This document shows positions 14,145-23,177 of a stretch of 42,274 nucleotides of DNA, in pieces. Source of the stretch: Verrucomicrobiota bacterium (GTDB lineage Bacteria; Verrucomicrobiota; Verrucomicrobiia; JAWXBN01); the NCBI GenBank assembly GCA_034440155.1, contig JAWXBN010000008.1:1-42274 (forward strand), read 5' to 3'. Both the position numbers and the translations under genes were made by a program. How positions within the stretch are numbered: position 1 is the stretch's first letter; each line of letters starts with the position of its first letter. The notes beneath the pieces were generated by a model, which saw only the letters and a program-made list of their open reading frames with translations, ran no database searches and was not told the DNA's origin.

Positions 14145-17100
14145 ATGAGAGTTACTCGGTACATACGCTTATTATATTTTGTCCTATTTGTCAGTCTCTG
14201 GATAAGCTTTGACCGTATCTATGCACAAGTCTGGGACGGGAGTGCGAGTACTACTTGGAATGATGCCAATAACTGGAATACACCGGTTGCCGTTCCGGGA
14301 GCCACGAGTAATGCGATTTTTAATGTGGCCACCGGAAATGACCCGAATTTCACAGCCGCTGCCTCCGTGGGAAGGTTGACATTCACCGGAACAAGCGATG
14401 CGGAAATTTTTACAGGAGCTGCCCTGACCATCAATGGGATCAGTGGCATCGGGATCGACAATCAAATTGCCCAGATCCACACATTTAATAATCCCATCGT
14501 CGTCGGTGGATCACAAACATGGCAATCAACGGCGGCTGGGGGGGGACTGACTTTCAACAGCACAATCAATCTCAGCAGTTTTAACCTTACATTCGATCCC
14601 CAGACACTTACCAGCACCATCGCCTTGAGCACGGGCGCGGGTGATGTCATCAGCGGGACGGGGTCCATGACAAAAAATGGCCTCGGCGCAGTGACTTTAG
14701 GTAATGTCGCCAACACCTTCAGTGGCGGATTCACCCTGAACCTCGGAACAGTGAGTATCGCCAACAATGCCTCATTAGGAACCGGGACCGTCACCCTTTC
14801 CGGGGGGACATTAACCCCTACGGCGGATTTAACTCTGGCCAATAACCTGACAATCAATGATAATACCACCATTTCCGCCGCAAATAACGTGGATTTGATT
14901 TTTTCGAGCAGTACAATCAGTGCCTCGGCCGGAAATACCCTTACGATCAATAACTCCTCAGGTGCAGGCACGATGTCTGTCGGCTTTTCCGGGAGCGGAT
15001 TTAACTTTGCCTCCGGGATCAATCTCAATAATGCCTTTTCGCAATTCAGGGGTTTGAACACAGCCGGTACCCAGACTTTTAGTGGCCCGATATCGGGCGC
15101 TGGAACTGTCTTGCGTAATGCAGCAGGAGGGACAACGGTTCTTTCTGGGAACAACACCTTCTCGGGGGGCACCACCATTACCCTTGGCACATTGGAATCC
15201 CAGAGTACGGCGGGCCTAGGCACAGGTAATGTCTCGCTCAATGGCGGCACACTCGCGGTTACGACGGCGAACCAATCGTATAACCAAACCTTCACCGCAA
15301 ATGCAGCCTCCACGATCAATGTCGCCACAGGGATTACCTTAAGCATCGGGAATGCCGCCAATGACCTCAGGGGTGCCAACGCTCTCACCAAAACGGGGGG
15401 AGGGACACTCTTACTGCCGTTTTCAAATAATTACTCCGGACAGTGGACCGTTACGGCAGGCACACTCCAGTCCGCAGCCAATGGGTCCTTAGGGAGGGGC
15501 AATATGATTTTAAACGGGGGTACCCTGTCGGCCTCGGCCGTAAACCAATCTTATGACCGCACGATTACGGTTAATGCGGCTTCAGGCATAGATGTGGCCA
15601 GCGGGATCAGCCTGAACCTAGGTAATGCCGCTAATGATCTCACCGGTGCCGGAAACCTGAGCAAATCCGGGACAGGCACTCTCATTATCGATCAAGCCAA
15701 TAACTGGACAGGGGCCATGACCATCAGTAACGGCATCGTTCAAATCGCTAATGCCACCGCGCTGGGAACTGCCGCCGGTGGAGTCAGTGTAATCAGTGGC
15801 GCCACATTGCAAATGAGTAATGGCATCACATCAGTAGCGGGGGAAACCTTGACATTAAATGGGACCGGTGCAGGCGGCATCGGGGCGCTCAATAACGGAT
15901 CGGGAAATAATACGTGGAATGGGAATATGATCTTAGCTTCTGATTCCAGTATAATAAATGATGTAGCCGGAACTACATTGACCTTTCAATCCTACGGACC
16001 CACCCGGCGTGACCTGACGAATAACGGTTTTGTCCTCACCATTGACGGGGCGGGGGATGTCCGGTTCAACGGACAAACCACCGGTACGGGCGGGCTAATT
16101 AAAAATGGAACAGGAACATTTTTATTAACCGACGGGGGACTCGCTTCATTTTCTTCTTACAGCGGAAATACATTGATTAACTCGGGCACAATGATTCTGG
16201 ATATGGGTAATACCACGTATTCGCCTTTAGGAGGAACCATGACTGTCGGGGACGGTGTCGGGAGCGATTTATTAATGCTCAGGTGGCGGAACCAATTAAG
16301 TGGTACTGCCGACCTTATGATCAAGTCCTCCGGGCGTGTGGAATTAGACGATTTTTATGGCGGCACAAAAAGTCAGACTATCGGACTCCTGCGTATGGAG
16401 GGGGGTGGTTTCATCACCAATGATGCGAATTTTAACTTGGTCCTAAACTCAAATGTCGTCCGAGAGATTACAGGGAATACCTCCGCTGTGATTGCCGGTC
16501 GACTCGATTTAGGCGGCACCACACGCACATTTTATATCAGCAATAATGCCACAGCTTCCCAAGACATGGTTGTATCGGCCGTCCTCTCTAATGGTTCACT
16601 CACCAAAGAAGGAGCCGGGACCCTGACATTATCAAATGCTAATACCTACACCGGTGATACGACGGTCAATGCCGGGGTACTCGAAACAGCCAATAACAGT
16701 GCGCTCGGGTCGAGCGGGAGGTTGATCGTCTCTAATGGTGCCATCGTGAGCAACACCTCCACATCCGTCAACGGGGCGGGGATATATTCGGCAGCAAACC
16801 GTTCAGTCATTGTTACAGGGAGCGGCTCCACCTGGACAAATCCCGGGATATTGTCTGTCGGTGATTCAACCGCCGGTAATTCATTAACAATCAGTAATGG
16901 GGGCACGGTTTATTCTACCAACCTCATCGTGGGATCCACCGTGGCCTCGACTGGGAACTCCGTGGGTATTTCCGGTGGGTCTAGCTCCCTGATCGTGACC
17001 AATAGCACAGGCTCCGGACTCATCGATATCCGGCGCGGGACTAATACCCAGGACGGTGGCTTGGTCCTTGTGGATAATCTTTCCGTGACCAATGCCTCAG

Positions 17101-17867
17101 GGGCTTACCGTTTAAACGGTGGCACTCTCTCGGTGAATGGGAACGCGACAAATAACAACGGCCAACTCTTTTTTGTCGGTAACGGCAGTTCCTCGGCCCT
17201 TTATAATTCCGACGGGGGCAGCCATGTCTTTGCTAATGGGTTAGTCATCTCAAATAATGGCACGATGAATATGACGAATAACTCCATCATCGCAAATACC
17301 GTCATCGCGGCGGGGGGGAATTTAACCCTCGAAGGGTCCGTCACGAACCAAGGAAGTTTTTTAAACCAAAGCAGTCTCATGTCGGTCAATGTCTCCGAAG
17401 CCTCCGGGGATATGTTTTATGTCACCGGGAATATGACGAATTCCGGAACGATAAATCTCAATAATGAAACGGGAGGATCATCTAATCCCACTTTCCAAGG
17501 AATCGATTTTGGAGGGACATCATTCACAAACTCGGGAACCATTGTCTGGAATTTTTCCGCCCCTCCATCCGGGGGATTAGGCACACCATTAAATCCCTAT
17601 CTCGGCGGGATGCGTTCCACAAATAATATTTTTGCTGCCTACCAAAATCCCAGCGGGTTTTTCACAAGCGGGTTTACAGTGACAGGCCTCAACTCTAACC
17701 AATATTTGAAGAGTGCCTTCAGTGGTGGATTTTATTATCTCGCCGTGATTCCTGAACCTTCCACTTATGTCCTATTTGCCATCGGACTGGCTGGAATACT
17801 CTACCATATAAGATTGAGCCGTAAAAGCGCCCCATTTAAAAACCGTCAGGCCCGATCACAAAGCTAA
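14145..17867 (+). CDS. Large PEP-CTERM surface protein with autotransporter-type beta-strand repeats
   Basis: The product has 1240 residues. An N-terminal signal peptide (IRLLYFVLFVSLWISF) ends near residue 27, before QVWDGSASTTWNDANNWNTP, a typical start for this class. At least six copies of the autotransporter-associated beta-strand repeat follow; examples are KNGLGAVTLGNVANTFSGG, KTGGGTLLLPFSNNYSGQ, KSGTGTLIIDQANNWTGA and KEGAGTLTLSNANTYTGDT. These repeats stack as a beta-helix. There is no C-terminal beta-barrel. Instead residues near 1204 give IPEP, a hydrophobic helix (YVLFAIGLAGILYHI) and RLSRK, the PEP-CTERM signal, so export should use the exosortase route. Composition is rich in Asn, Gly, Thr and Ser with almost no Cys. 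GCAAWTTGC motifs are absent across the whole gene. An ATG at 14141 in another frame is not used. The next gene is convergent, 24 bases away. Confidence 0.88.
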   Translation: MRVTRYIRLLYFVLFVSLWISFDRIYAQVWDGSASTTWNDANNWNTPVAVPGATSNAIFNVATGNDPNFTAAASVGRLTFTGTSDAEIFTGAALTINGISGIGIDNQIAQIHTFNNPIVVGGSQTWQSTAAGGGLTFNSTINLSSFNLTFDPQTLTSTIALSTGAGDVISGTGSMTKNGLGAVTLGNVANTFSGGFTLNLGTVSIANNASLGTGTVTLSGGTLTPTADLTLANNLTINDNTTISAANNVDLIFSSSTISASAGNTLTINNSSGAGTMSVGFSGSGFNFASGINLNNAFSQFRGLNTAGTQTFSGPISGAGTVLRNAAGGTTVLSGNNTFSGGTTITLGTLESQSTAGLGTGNVSLNGGTLAVTTANQSYNQTFTANAASTINVATGITLSIGNAANDLRGANALTKTGGGTLLLPFSNNYSGQWTVTAGTLQSAANGSLGRGNMILNGGTLSASAVNQSYDRTITVNAASGIDVASGISLNLGNAANDLTGAGNLSKSGTGTLIIDQANNWTGAMTISNGIVQIANATALGTAAGGVSVISGATLQMSNGITSVAGETLTLNGTGAGGIGALNNGSGNNTWNGNMILASDSSIINDVAGTTLTFQSYGPTRRDLTNNGFVLTIDGAGDVRFNGQTTGTGGLIKNGTGTFLLTDGGLASFSSYSGNTLINSGTMILDMGNTTYSPLGGTMTVGDGVGSDLLMLRWRNQLSGTADLMIKSSGRVELDDFYGGTKSQTIGLLRMEGGGFITNDANFNLVLNSNVVREITGNTSAVIAGRLDLGGTTRTFYISNNATASQDMVVSAVLSNGSLTKEGAGTLTLSNANTYTGDTTVNAGVLETANNSALGSSGRLIVSNGAIVSNTSTSVNGAGIYSAANRSVIVTGSGSTWTNPGILSVGDSTAGNSLTISNGGTVYSTNLIVGSTVASTGNSVGISGGSSSLIVTNSTGSGLIDIRRGTNTQDGGLVLVDNLSVTNASGAYRLNGGTLSVNGNATNNNGQLFFVGNGSSSALYNSDGGSHVFANGLVISNNGTMNMTNNSIIANTVIAAGGNLTLEGSVTNQGSFLNQSSLMSVNVSEASGDMFYVTGNMTNSGTINLNNETGGSSNPTFQGIDFGGTSFTNSGTIVWNFSAPPSGGLGTPLNPYLGGMRSTNNIFAAYQNPSGFFTSGFTVTGLNSNQYLKSAFSGGFYYLAVIPEPSTYVLFAIGLAGILYHIRLSRKSAPFKNRQARSQS

Positions 17868-17891
17868 TCATTTCCGCGCTGTCAGCCGTGA

Positions 17892-18632
17892 TCAGACGGT
17901 CGGGTAAGGCTCGCCAATCAGCTCTGTCATCGTGGCAAACTCGAAACCTTTTTCGAGTAATCCGTCGAGGATACGCGGCATGGCTTGAGCCGTTTGCTGG
18001 TGCATGTCATGGCAAAGGATGATCGAACCACCCCGGGCCTGACCGACAGCACGTTCGACAATCTTGTCTACACCCGGGCGGCTCCAGTCGACGGTATCCA
18101 CAGACCAATAAGCCACTCCCAAACCCATATCTAAGGCGATCGGGCCTTGTGACTTTTTAAAGGCACCATAAGGGGGGCGGAACCATGCTGGATAAACTCC
18201 GAGGGTATTACCGATGATCGACTGGGTTCTGCGGAGCTGGTCGTAAACTTTTGCCGTCGACATGAGGCTGAGATTTGGATGGGTAAAAGTATGGTTAGCC
18301 ACCTCGTGTCCGGCCGCAGTGACTTCCTTAGCGAGTGCAGGGAATTCTTTGATCCTTTCGCCAATCATGAAAAAAGTGGCTTTGAGTTTGCGGTCTGAGA
18401 GGTTTTTCAGGATGGAATCAGTGACTCCAGGGGTCGGGCCGTCATCGAGGGTGAGCGCGATTTTTTTGGAGGTGGATGGGCCGGAATTCACAAAACGAGC
18501 TAACACTTTTGTCGGGTCACTGACATCATTAACAGGGGTTTTAACCATTTCTTCTGCACGGGAAATCCGGGGTAGGAATACTGTGCCGGCCGCACCAAAC
18601 GCGATTGTTTTAAGAAAGTCTGATCGTTTCAT
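17892..18632 (-). CDS. Polysaccharide deacetylase (NodB/CE4 family), exported
   Basis: The product has 246 residues with one NodB domain. Motif 1 is TLDDGPTPG with the base and metal Asp at 63-64. Motif 2 is HTFTHPN with metal His at 114 and 118. Motif 3 is RPPYG from residue 152. Motif 4 is DTVDWSRPG, and motif 5 is ILCHDMH with His 208. All catalytic positions are present, so it should be an active metal-dependent deacetylase on an N-acetylated polysaccharide such as peptidoglycan or an exopolysaccharide; the substrate is unknown. The N-terminus KRSDFLKTIAFGAAGTVF looks like a Tat-type signal with Lys-Arg in place of Arg-Arg, ending near SRA. It is convergent with the large PEP-CTERM gene. 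Confidence 0.9.
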   Translation of the reverse strand: MKRSDFLKTIAFGAAGTVFLPRISRAEEMVKTPVNDVSDPTKVLARFVNSGPSTSKKIALTLDDGPTPGVTDSILKNLSDRKLKATFFMIGERIKEFPALAKEVTAAGHEVANHTFTHPNLSLMSTAKVYDQLRRTQSIIGNTLGVYPAWFRPPYGAFKKSQGPIALDMGLGVAYWSVDTVDWSRPGVDKIVERAVGQARGGSIILCHDMHQQTAQAMPRILDGLLEKGFEFATMTELIGEPYPTV

Positions 18633-18749
18633 AGGTATATGTGGATCAATCCCGGGGTATGGCTCCTGTCACACAAAAGCTGATTAGTCGGAAAAAATCG
18701 TAAAGGACGCATTTTGCCCTGATTTATACAAAAATCAACCCCTGATTAG

Positions 18750-19439
18750 CTAAAAAATATTTTTACTCCCATTTCCCGACGCTGGTTTGATTGTTTTTAC
18801 TCCCTCGGCTGTACCCAAAAGCAAGGTACTCGCTGGGCTCCGGGCAAAAAGTCCATTACTGACCACACCGGCGATTTGATTAATGCGGCTTTCGAATTCG
18901 ACAGGATGCGTAATGGACAAACCATGTACGTCCAGAATTAAATTCCCATTATCGGTCGTGAACCCTTCACGTAGGACGGGTATCCCGCCCCATTCCGTTA
19001 ATTTCCGGGCTACAGCAGCCCTAGCCATCGGGATGACTTCCACAGGGAGGGGAACTCTGCCCAAGACTTCGACCCATTTGCTTTCATCTGCGATACAGAT
19101 GAATTCCACCGCCACGGAAGAGACGATTTTTTCACGGGTCAAGGCGCCCCCGCCGCCTTTGATCATTTCGAGGGCAGGATTCACCTCATCTGCGCTGTCG
19201 ATATAAACCGAGAGTTTATCCACATCATTCAAATCAAAAACTCGGATGCCTAGGGCGGCCAAACGTTTTGCACTGGCTTGCGAAGAGGAAACAGCTCCTT
19301 GGATACTTTTTTTTATTTCCCCGAGGGCATCGATAAAATAATTAGCCGTGGTCCCAGTGCCCACACCGATGATTGTATCCGTCACTATATATTCCAAGGC
19401 CGCTCTGGCCACAGACTTTTTTAATTCATCCTGAGTCAT
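18750..19439 (-). CDS. rpiA: Ribose-5-phosphate isomerase A
   Basis: The product has 229 residues, the usual RpiA length. Landmarks are [15 protein letters not shown] near residue 25, [14 protein letters not shown], the catalytic-site segment DSADEVNP and [15 protein letters not shown]. It interconverts ribose 5-phosphate and ribulose 5-phosphate in the pentose phosphate pathway. The frame runs open upstream to 19604, but the family N-terminus starts at MTQDELKK. The ATG at 19437-19439 has AAAGGT a suitable distance upstream, so I chose it. It is divergent from the prohibitin-like gene with about 100 bases between them. Confidence 0.95.
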   Translation of the reverse strand: MTQDELKKSVARAALEYIVTDTIIGVGTGTTANYFIDALGEIKKSIQGAVSSSQASAKRLAALGIRVFDLNDVDKLSVYIDSADEVNPALEMIKGGGGALTREKIVSSVAVEFICIADESKWVEVLGRVPLPVEVIPMARAAVARKLTEWGGIPVLREGFTTDNGNLILDVHGLSITHPVEFESRINQIAGVVSNGLFARSPASTLLLGTAEGVKTIKPASGNGSKNIF

Positions 19440-19542
19440 GGTTTTTACCTTTCTGGAATTTTTCCCCCGCTGAAGGGTATGGCGTGAGGGAAATATTTTA
19501 TAGGCTTGCCTATGGCCACAAGCTGACTTTAATGGGGAGATT

Positions 19543-20337
19543 ATGCAACCCAAATCCATCTTTTCCCTAGCCCTCGCAGCGATTATTCTCATCATCGCCC
19601 TCATTATTTTTATGTCCGGTTTTTATGTCATCGACCCGCAGGAACGCGGGGTCAAAGTCACACTCGGAAATATGGATAACGATTTTCTCCGGCCCGGGGC
19701 GGGGATGAAGCTGCCCCTGGTCACATCTATCAAAAGGATCAATGTCCAGCAGGATACAAAAGAGCTCACCGCGGAATGTTTCTCCTCGGATCTCCAGCAG
19801 ATCAATATCAAAGTCAAAGTCCTCTACCGCATCCCGGAAGGTTCTGTCGTCTCCATGGTCAGGGATTATGCCGGGGATCCCTTTGAAAAACTCATCCTCC
19901 CCCGTGTCCAAGAAGCCACCAAGGAAGTCACCGCCTTAAAAACCGCGGCGGACATTGTCAAGACCCGCGAACAGATCAAAATCTCCGCCCTCGACGCATC
20001 CCGGAAAAAAGTTTCTTCCCTCCTCGTGATCGAAGACCTCGTCATCGAAGACGTCGCCCTGTCTACGGAACTCGAACAAGCCATCGAAGCCAAAATGGTC
20101 CAGCAACAAGAAGCCGAAAAAGCCGTTTTCAAAAAACAACAAGCCCAGACCGATGCCGATACCGCCATCATTGCAGCCAAAGGCCAGGCTGAATCCATTC
20201 GTATCCAAGGGGAAGCCCTCGAAAAAAATCCCAAACTCGTGGACCTGAAAATGGTCGAGAAATGGAATGGGGTCTCCCCCCAAGTCGTCGGGGCCGGGAC
20301 CAGTATCATGCTCCCTCTCAAACCCGAGAAAAACTAG
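19543..20337 (+). CDS. Prohibitin-like SPFH/band 7 membrane protein
   Basis: The product has 264 residues. One N-terminal membrane helix ([20 protein letters not shown]) precedes the SPFH core [20 protein letters not shown], with [10 protein letters not shown] and the coiled-coil region rich in Glu, Ala and Lys ([19 protein letters not shown]). The tail is [16 protein letters not shown]. This layout matches bacterial prohibitin homologues, which form large ring assemblies on membranes. The helix followed by the SPFH core suggests a type II membrane anchor with the domain outside the cytoplasm, though orientation is inferred. No partner FtsH or NfeD gene is adjacent. It converges with the PhyH-family gene, with 140 featureless bases between them. 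Confidence 0.85.
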   Translation: MQPKSIFSLALAAIILIIALIIFMSGFYVIDPQERGVKVTLGNMDNDFLRPGAGMKLPLVTSIKRINVQQDTKELTAECFSSDLQQINIKVKVLYRIPEGSVVSMVRDYAGDPFEKLILPRVQEATKEVTALKTAADIVKTREQIKISALDASRKKVSSLLVIEDLVIEDVALSTELEQAIEAKMVQQQEAEKAVFKKQQAQTDADTAIIAAKGQAESIRIQGEALEKNPKLVDLKMVEKWNGVSPQVVGAGTSIMLPLKPEKN

Positions 20338-20477
20338 GGGGGACAGGGGCGATCCATATTCTCGTGAGCACTTTGCGTGGGGGCCATCCTTTGATTCACT
20401 CTCTATGATAAAGGCCAAGGATGCCCGAGTACCCGCATCCTGTCGATCTCCGACGTGTAAGGGAGGCCACGGTTTTT

Positions 20478-21326
20478 TTACCCTTGGATCACCTGCCCGG
20501 GCGCGAGGCGCGGTTTGACTGCCTGGACGAGCTTGCGCTCTTCATCATTGAGTGCAGCCAGCAGGCGCTCGGAGGGGATGTAGTTAAATCGTGTATTACA
20601 CCAGCTCGGGCAATAACGGTAGAGGAGCACCTTCCGAAATCCGGGATTCTTCCGGGCACTGGAACCATGAGTGATGCCGTCGGTGAAGATCAGCGCATCC
20701 CCGGCTTTCAGGCAACACTCGATCATCCCTTCGGCTTCACTGGCGGGTGTGTCGTAATTCGTCACGGTATTACCGCCGTCTTTCTGGCTTTTAAAATAAG
20801 GATGGGGTGTCGTCGATTTATGACTGCCGGGAACAACCGTCGTGGGGCCATCCCCCGGGCCGACATCGCTCAGGGCGACAATGATATTGATCTGGCCGAC
20901 AAACCATTCCGCAGTCTGCGGATGGCGGAAGAGACCGGTCATCCAAGGCATGTGCCCGCCGGAGTGCATACCGATATATCCCCCTTGAGCCCGGACATTT
21001 AATAGGCATTCATTCAGGGAAAGGGAACCGAAGTTGCCGATATACCTTTTGACATCGGGATACCATGCTGGACTAGTCAGGAGGTCTTCAAAGACTTTTC
21101 CCCCCTCGATGATATTCTGGTAATTGACCCCGTCTTCATTCATGTAGGTCTGGACTTCGACATGGTCGATCCACTGCCCGACTTTGCTTTTGTCTACGGG
21201 ATGTTCGTTGATCCATTGATTCATCTGCGCAACTTGCTCGGGGCTTACGGCGTTTTTAATCACGCGGTAACCATTCAGGTCAAAGAGGTAATCATTGAGT
21301 TCTTGTGTTTCAGGATTTGTGGCCAT
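20478..21326 (-). CDS. PhyH-family (phytanoyl-CoA dioxygenase-like) protein with HxG in place of HxD
   Basis: The product has 282 residues from the ATG at 21324-21326. The double-stranded beta-helix core is visible: YIGMHSGGHMPW, NIIVALSDVGPGDGPTTVVPGSHKS, GDALIFTDGITHGSS and RKVLLYRY. The distal iron ligand is His 220 and the 2-oxoglutarate-binding Arg is 231. The first His is 121, but residue 123 is Gly where most Fe/2-oxoglutarate oxygenases have Asp or Glu. The start is uncertain: the chosen ATG follows a run of C and lacks a binding site, and an in-frame ATG at 21407 would add 27 residues. It is divergent from an AraC-type regulator whose start is about 100 bases away, so that regulator probably controls it. 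Confidence 0.8.
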   Translation of the reverse strand: MATNPETQELNDYLFDLNGYRVIKNAVSPEQVAQMNQWINEHPVDKSKVGQWIDHVEVQTYMNEDGVNYQNIIEGGKVFEDLLTSPAWYPDVKRYIGNFGSLSLNECLLNVRAQGGYIGMHSGGHMPWMTGLFRHPQTAEWFVGQINIIVALSDVGPGDGPTTVVPGSHKSTTPHPYFKSQKDGGNTVTNYDTPASEAEGMIECCLKAGDALIFTDGITHGSSARKNPGFRKVLLYRYCPSWCNTRFNYIPSERLLAALNDEERKLVQAVKPRLAPGQVIQG

Positions 21327-21423
21327 AGGGGGGGGATAAGAATAAGGGTTTTGTTTTTTGTGACGCGTTTCCGGGTTCAGGTCATTATCGGTAATCGCCC
21401 CTAACATACCTCTAGCTTAAAAA

Positions 21424-22338
21424 ATGCGCCTTGTTTCTTTCACCAAAAACAAGCATGATCTCACCGTGTCAAAAAAGTTCAAATATTCGGAGTTTGTCGA
21501 GCCCGGCGGGCTTCGTTTTAATATCGGTACCGGGGTGCTCGAATACGCGGCCTTTGACATGCATAACCATGAATTCGCCGAGTTGGTGATTATTTCCGGG
21601 GGATCGGCGATCCATGTCACAGCGCAGGAGGAGTATGTCCTGAGTACGGGGGATGTTTTTGTGATTAATCCCAATGTCTCCCACGGCTTCCGCGAGATCA
21701 AAAAGCTCAAGCTCTGTAATATCATGTATGACCCATCCTTTTTTATCCCCGCGCAAACACTCAAAAAACTCGCCGGTTACCATGCCCTATTTGTACTGGG
21801 TCCCCGCCATCATGCAAAGGGCCACTTTGAAAACCGCCTGCGCCTTTCCCCCCGCCAAATGGCCGAGGTCATTCCCCAAACAGAGCGGATCGGAATGGAA
21901 TACAGAGAAAAAGCCCCCGGATATGAGTCAGCCATTCAAGGTTATTTCATCACGCTGGTGACTTTCCTCGCACGTGCTTATAGCCGTGAACCCCTCCAAA
22001 CGGCCAACTCCGTCAACCGCCTATCCAAGGCCGTATCGTTTCTGGAGGAGCATTCACACGAACGCCTCACCTTGGAGCGACTTGCCCGGGAAGCGCACCT
22101 TTCGGTGAATCAATTTCTCCGCCTCTTCAGGCAGAATTTCCAGACATCACCGATTGATTATTTGATCCGCCTACGTGTGCGCAAAGCCTGTGACCTGATG
22201 CGCCAGACGGACCGCTCGATTACGCAAATTGCTTTTGATGTCGGGTTCTCCGACAGTAATTATTTTTACCGCCAGTTCCGCAAGATCATGGGTGCCAGCG
22301 CACGTGATTTCCGGAAAACTGCCGAGGATCTCGGATAA
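21424..22338 (+). CDS. AraC-family transcriptional regulator with cupin sensor domain
   Basis: The product has 304 residues. The N-terminal half is a cupin ligand-binding domain: HNHEFAELVIISGGSAIHV, then STGDVFVINPNVSHGF. The C-terminal 100 residues carry two helix-turn-helix units: LTLERLAREAHLSVNQFLRL and SITQIAFDVGFSDSNYFYRQ, ending FRKIMGASARDFRK. This is the layout of AraC regulators of carbohydrate genes. It is transcribed away from the PhyH-family gene, so that gene is the likely target. One GCAAATTGC motif (22224-22232) is read as Gln-Ile-Ala within the second HTH. A bidirectional terminator follows at 22392. Confidence 0.92.
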   Translation: MRLVSFTKNKHDLTVSKKFKYSEFVEPGGLRFNIGTGVLEYAAFDMHNHEFAELVIISGGSAIHVTAQEEYVLSTGDVFVINPNVSHGFREIKKLKLCNIMYDPSFFIPAQTLKKLAGYHALFVLGPRHHAKGHFENRLRLSPRQMAEVIPQTERIGMEYREKAPGYESAIQGYFITLVTFLARAYSREPLQTANSVNRLSKAVSFLEEHSHERLTLERLAREAHLSVNQFLRLFRQNFQTSPIDYLIRLRVRKACDLMRQTDRSITQIAFDVGFSDSNYFYRQFRKIMGASARDFRKTAEDLG

Positions 22339-22391
22339 AAAAACACTATCCATCGTTGAAGCTGTCCGGGTCGAGGCATCCGGGCACAAAA

Positions 22392-22430
22392 AAACCGTCT
22401 GCAAATTGCTCTGCAAACGGTTTAATTTTA
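22392..22430. terminator. Bidirectional terminator with GCAAATTGC across stem and loop
   Basis: AAACCGTCTGCA (22392-22403) pairs with TGCAAACGGTTT (22412-22423) with one G-T wobble and an 8-base loop. On the minus strand it runs straight into a T run (22388-22394), making a strong terminator for the RRM gene ending at 22450. On the plus strand TTTAATTTT follows, which could serve the AraC gene. The motif GCAAATTGC (22401-22409) spans the stem-loop junction. Confidence 0.8.
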
Positions 22431-22449
22431 AAAATCGAACTATGCCATA

Positions 22450-22917
22450 TTAGGCAACATCCGAACTGACTTCGCGGCGAGGGTTGTCACGATTTGACTC
22501 TTTAGCCTCGGCTTTGGCACCGCTAACGATCAATCTCCGGCCATCGAATTCACGATTGTGGAGTTTATTCGCTGCGACACGGGCCTCTTCGATACTTTCC
22601 ATTTCCACAAACCCGAATCCCTTTGAACGGTTACTGGCGCGGTCAATAATGACCTCGGCTGTAATCACCGCCCCGTGCTGGCCAAAAAGCTCTTGAAGCT
22701 CTTTTTGACCGGTGTTGTAAGGCAAATTGCCTACATACAAACGGGAACTGTTGATTGGAACTTGGGGCTCTTTATTACCGCCAAAAAGCGATTTGAGCCA
22801 AGCCGCCAAACGTTCGATGAAGCTTTTCGGGCGCTTCGGTTTGGGTGAATGGGAGCGTCCATTGCGTGAAGACGAACGACCATTGGAACGCCCTCGCGTC
22901 CTATTTCTTGGATTCAT
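22450..22917 (-). CDS. RRM-domain RNA-binding protein
   Basis: The product has 155 residues. The N-terminal 40 residues are rich in Arg, Ser, Asn and Gly (SNGRSSSRNGRSHSPKPKRP). One RNA recognition motif covers about residues 58-135: RNP2 is LYVGNLPY and RNP1 is KGFGFVEM, with the aromatic positions present. The tail is charged. Bacterial single-RRM proteins of this kind bind RNA, and many are cold-induced, but the target is unknown. I chose the ATG at 22915-22917 because AGGA lies about 11 bases upstream; an in-frame ATG at 22929 would add Met-Phe-Phe-His. The motif GCAATTTGC on this strand encodes the Asn-Leu-Pro of RNP2 (22722-22730). Confidence 0.88.
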   Translation of the reverse strand: MNPRNRTRGRSNGRSSSRNGRSHSPKPKRPKSFIERLAAWLKSLFGGNKEPQVPINSSRLYVGNLPYNTGQKELQELFGQHGAVITAEVIIDRASNRSKGFGFVEMESIEEARVAANKLHNREFDGRRLIVSGAKAEAKESNRDNPRREVSSDVA

Positions 22918-23177
22918 GTGAAAGAACATCCTGTTAAGGGTTACCTTAATGCCCAAGAGTAACTGAACCCTTGGGACAAGCGGGCATAATGGGAGCAAAT
23001 GCAAAGGAATACAAGACTTTTTACGCGGGCACATGGATTCCCCCGGGAATGGCGGGAATCCCTGTATTTTAGCCTGTCTTGGATAAGTCGTTAATCATCT
23101 TCTTCGGCAAAGACTTTAGCATTTAATCAATTTACAACTCTGTGCAAATTGCATAAGTTGTTTGCCTAGGAAAACTT

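Noticed and set aside
14145-17867. Classical autotransporter
   Set aside because: There is no C-terminal beta-barrel; the protein ends in a PEP-CTERM sorting signal.
20478-21326. Naming the PhyH protein a halogenase
   Set aside because: Gly at the carboxylate position alone is not enough; PhyH relatives without known halogenation also show it.
22930-23177. FMN riboswitch before ribBA
   Set aside because: The conserved RFN blocks are absent.
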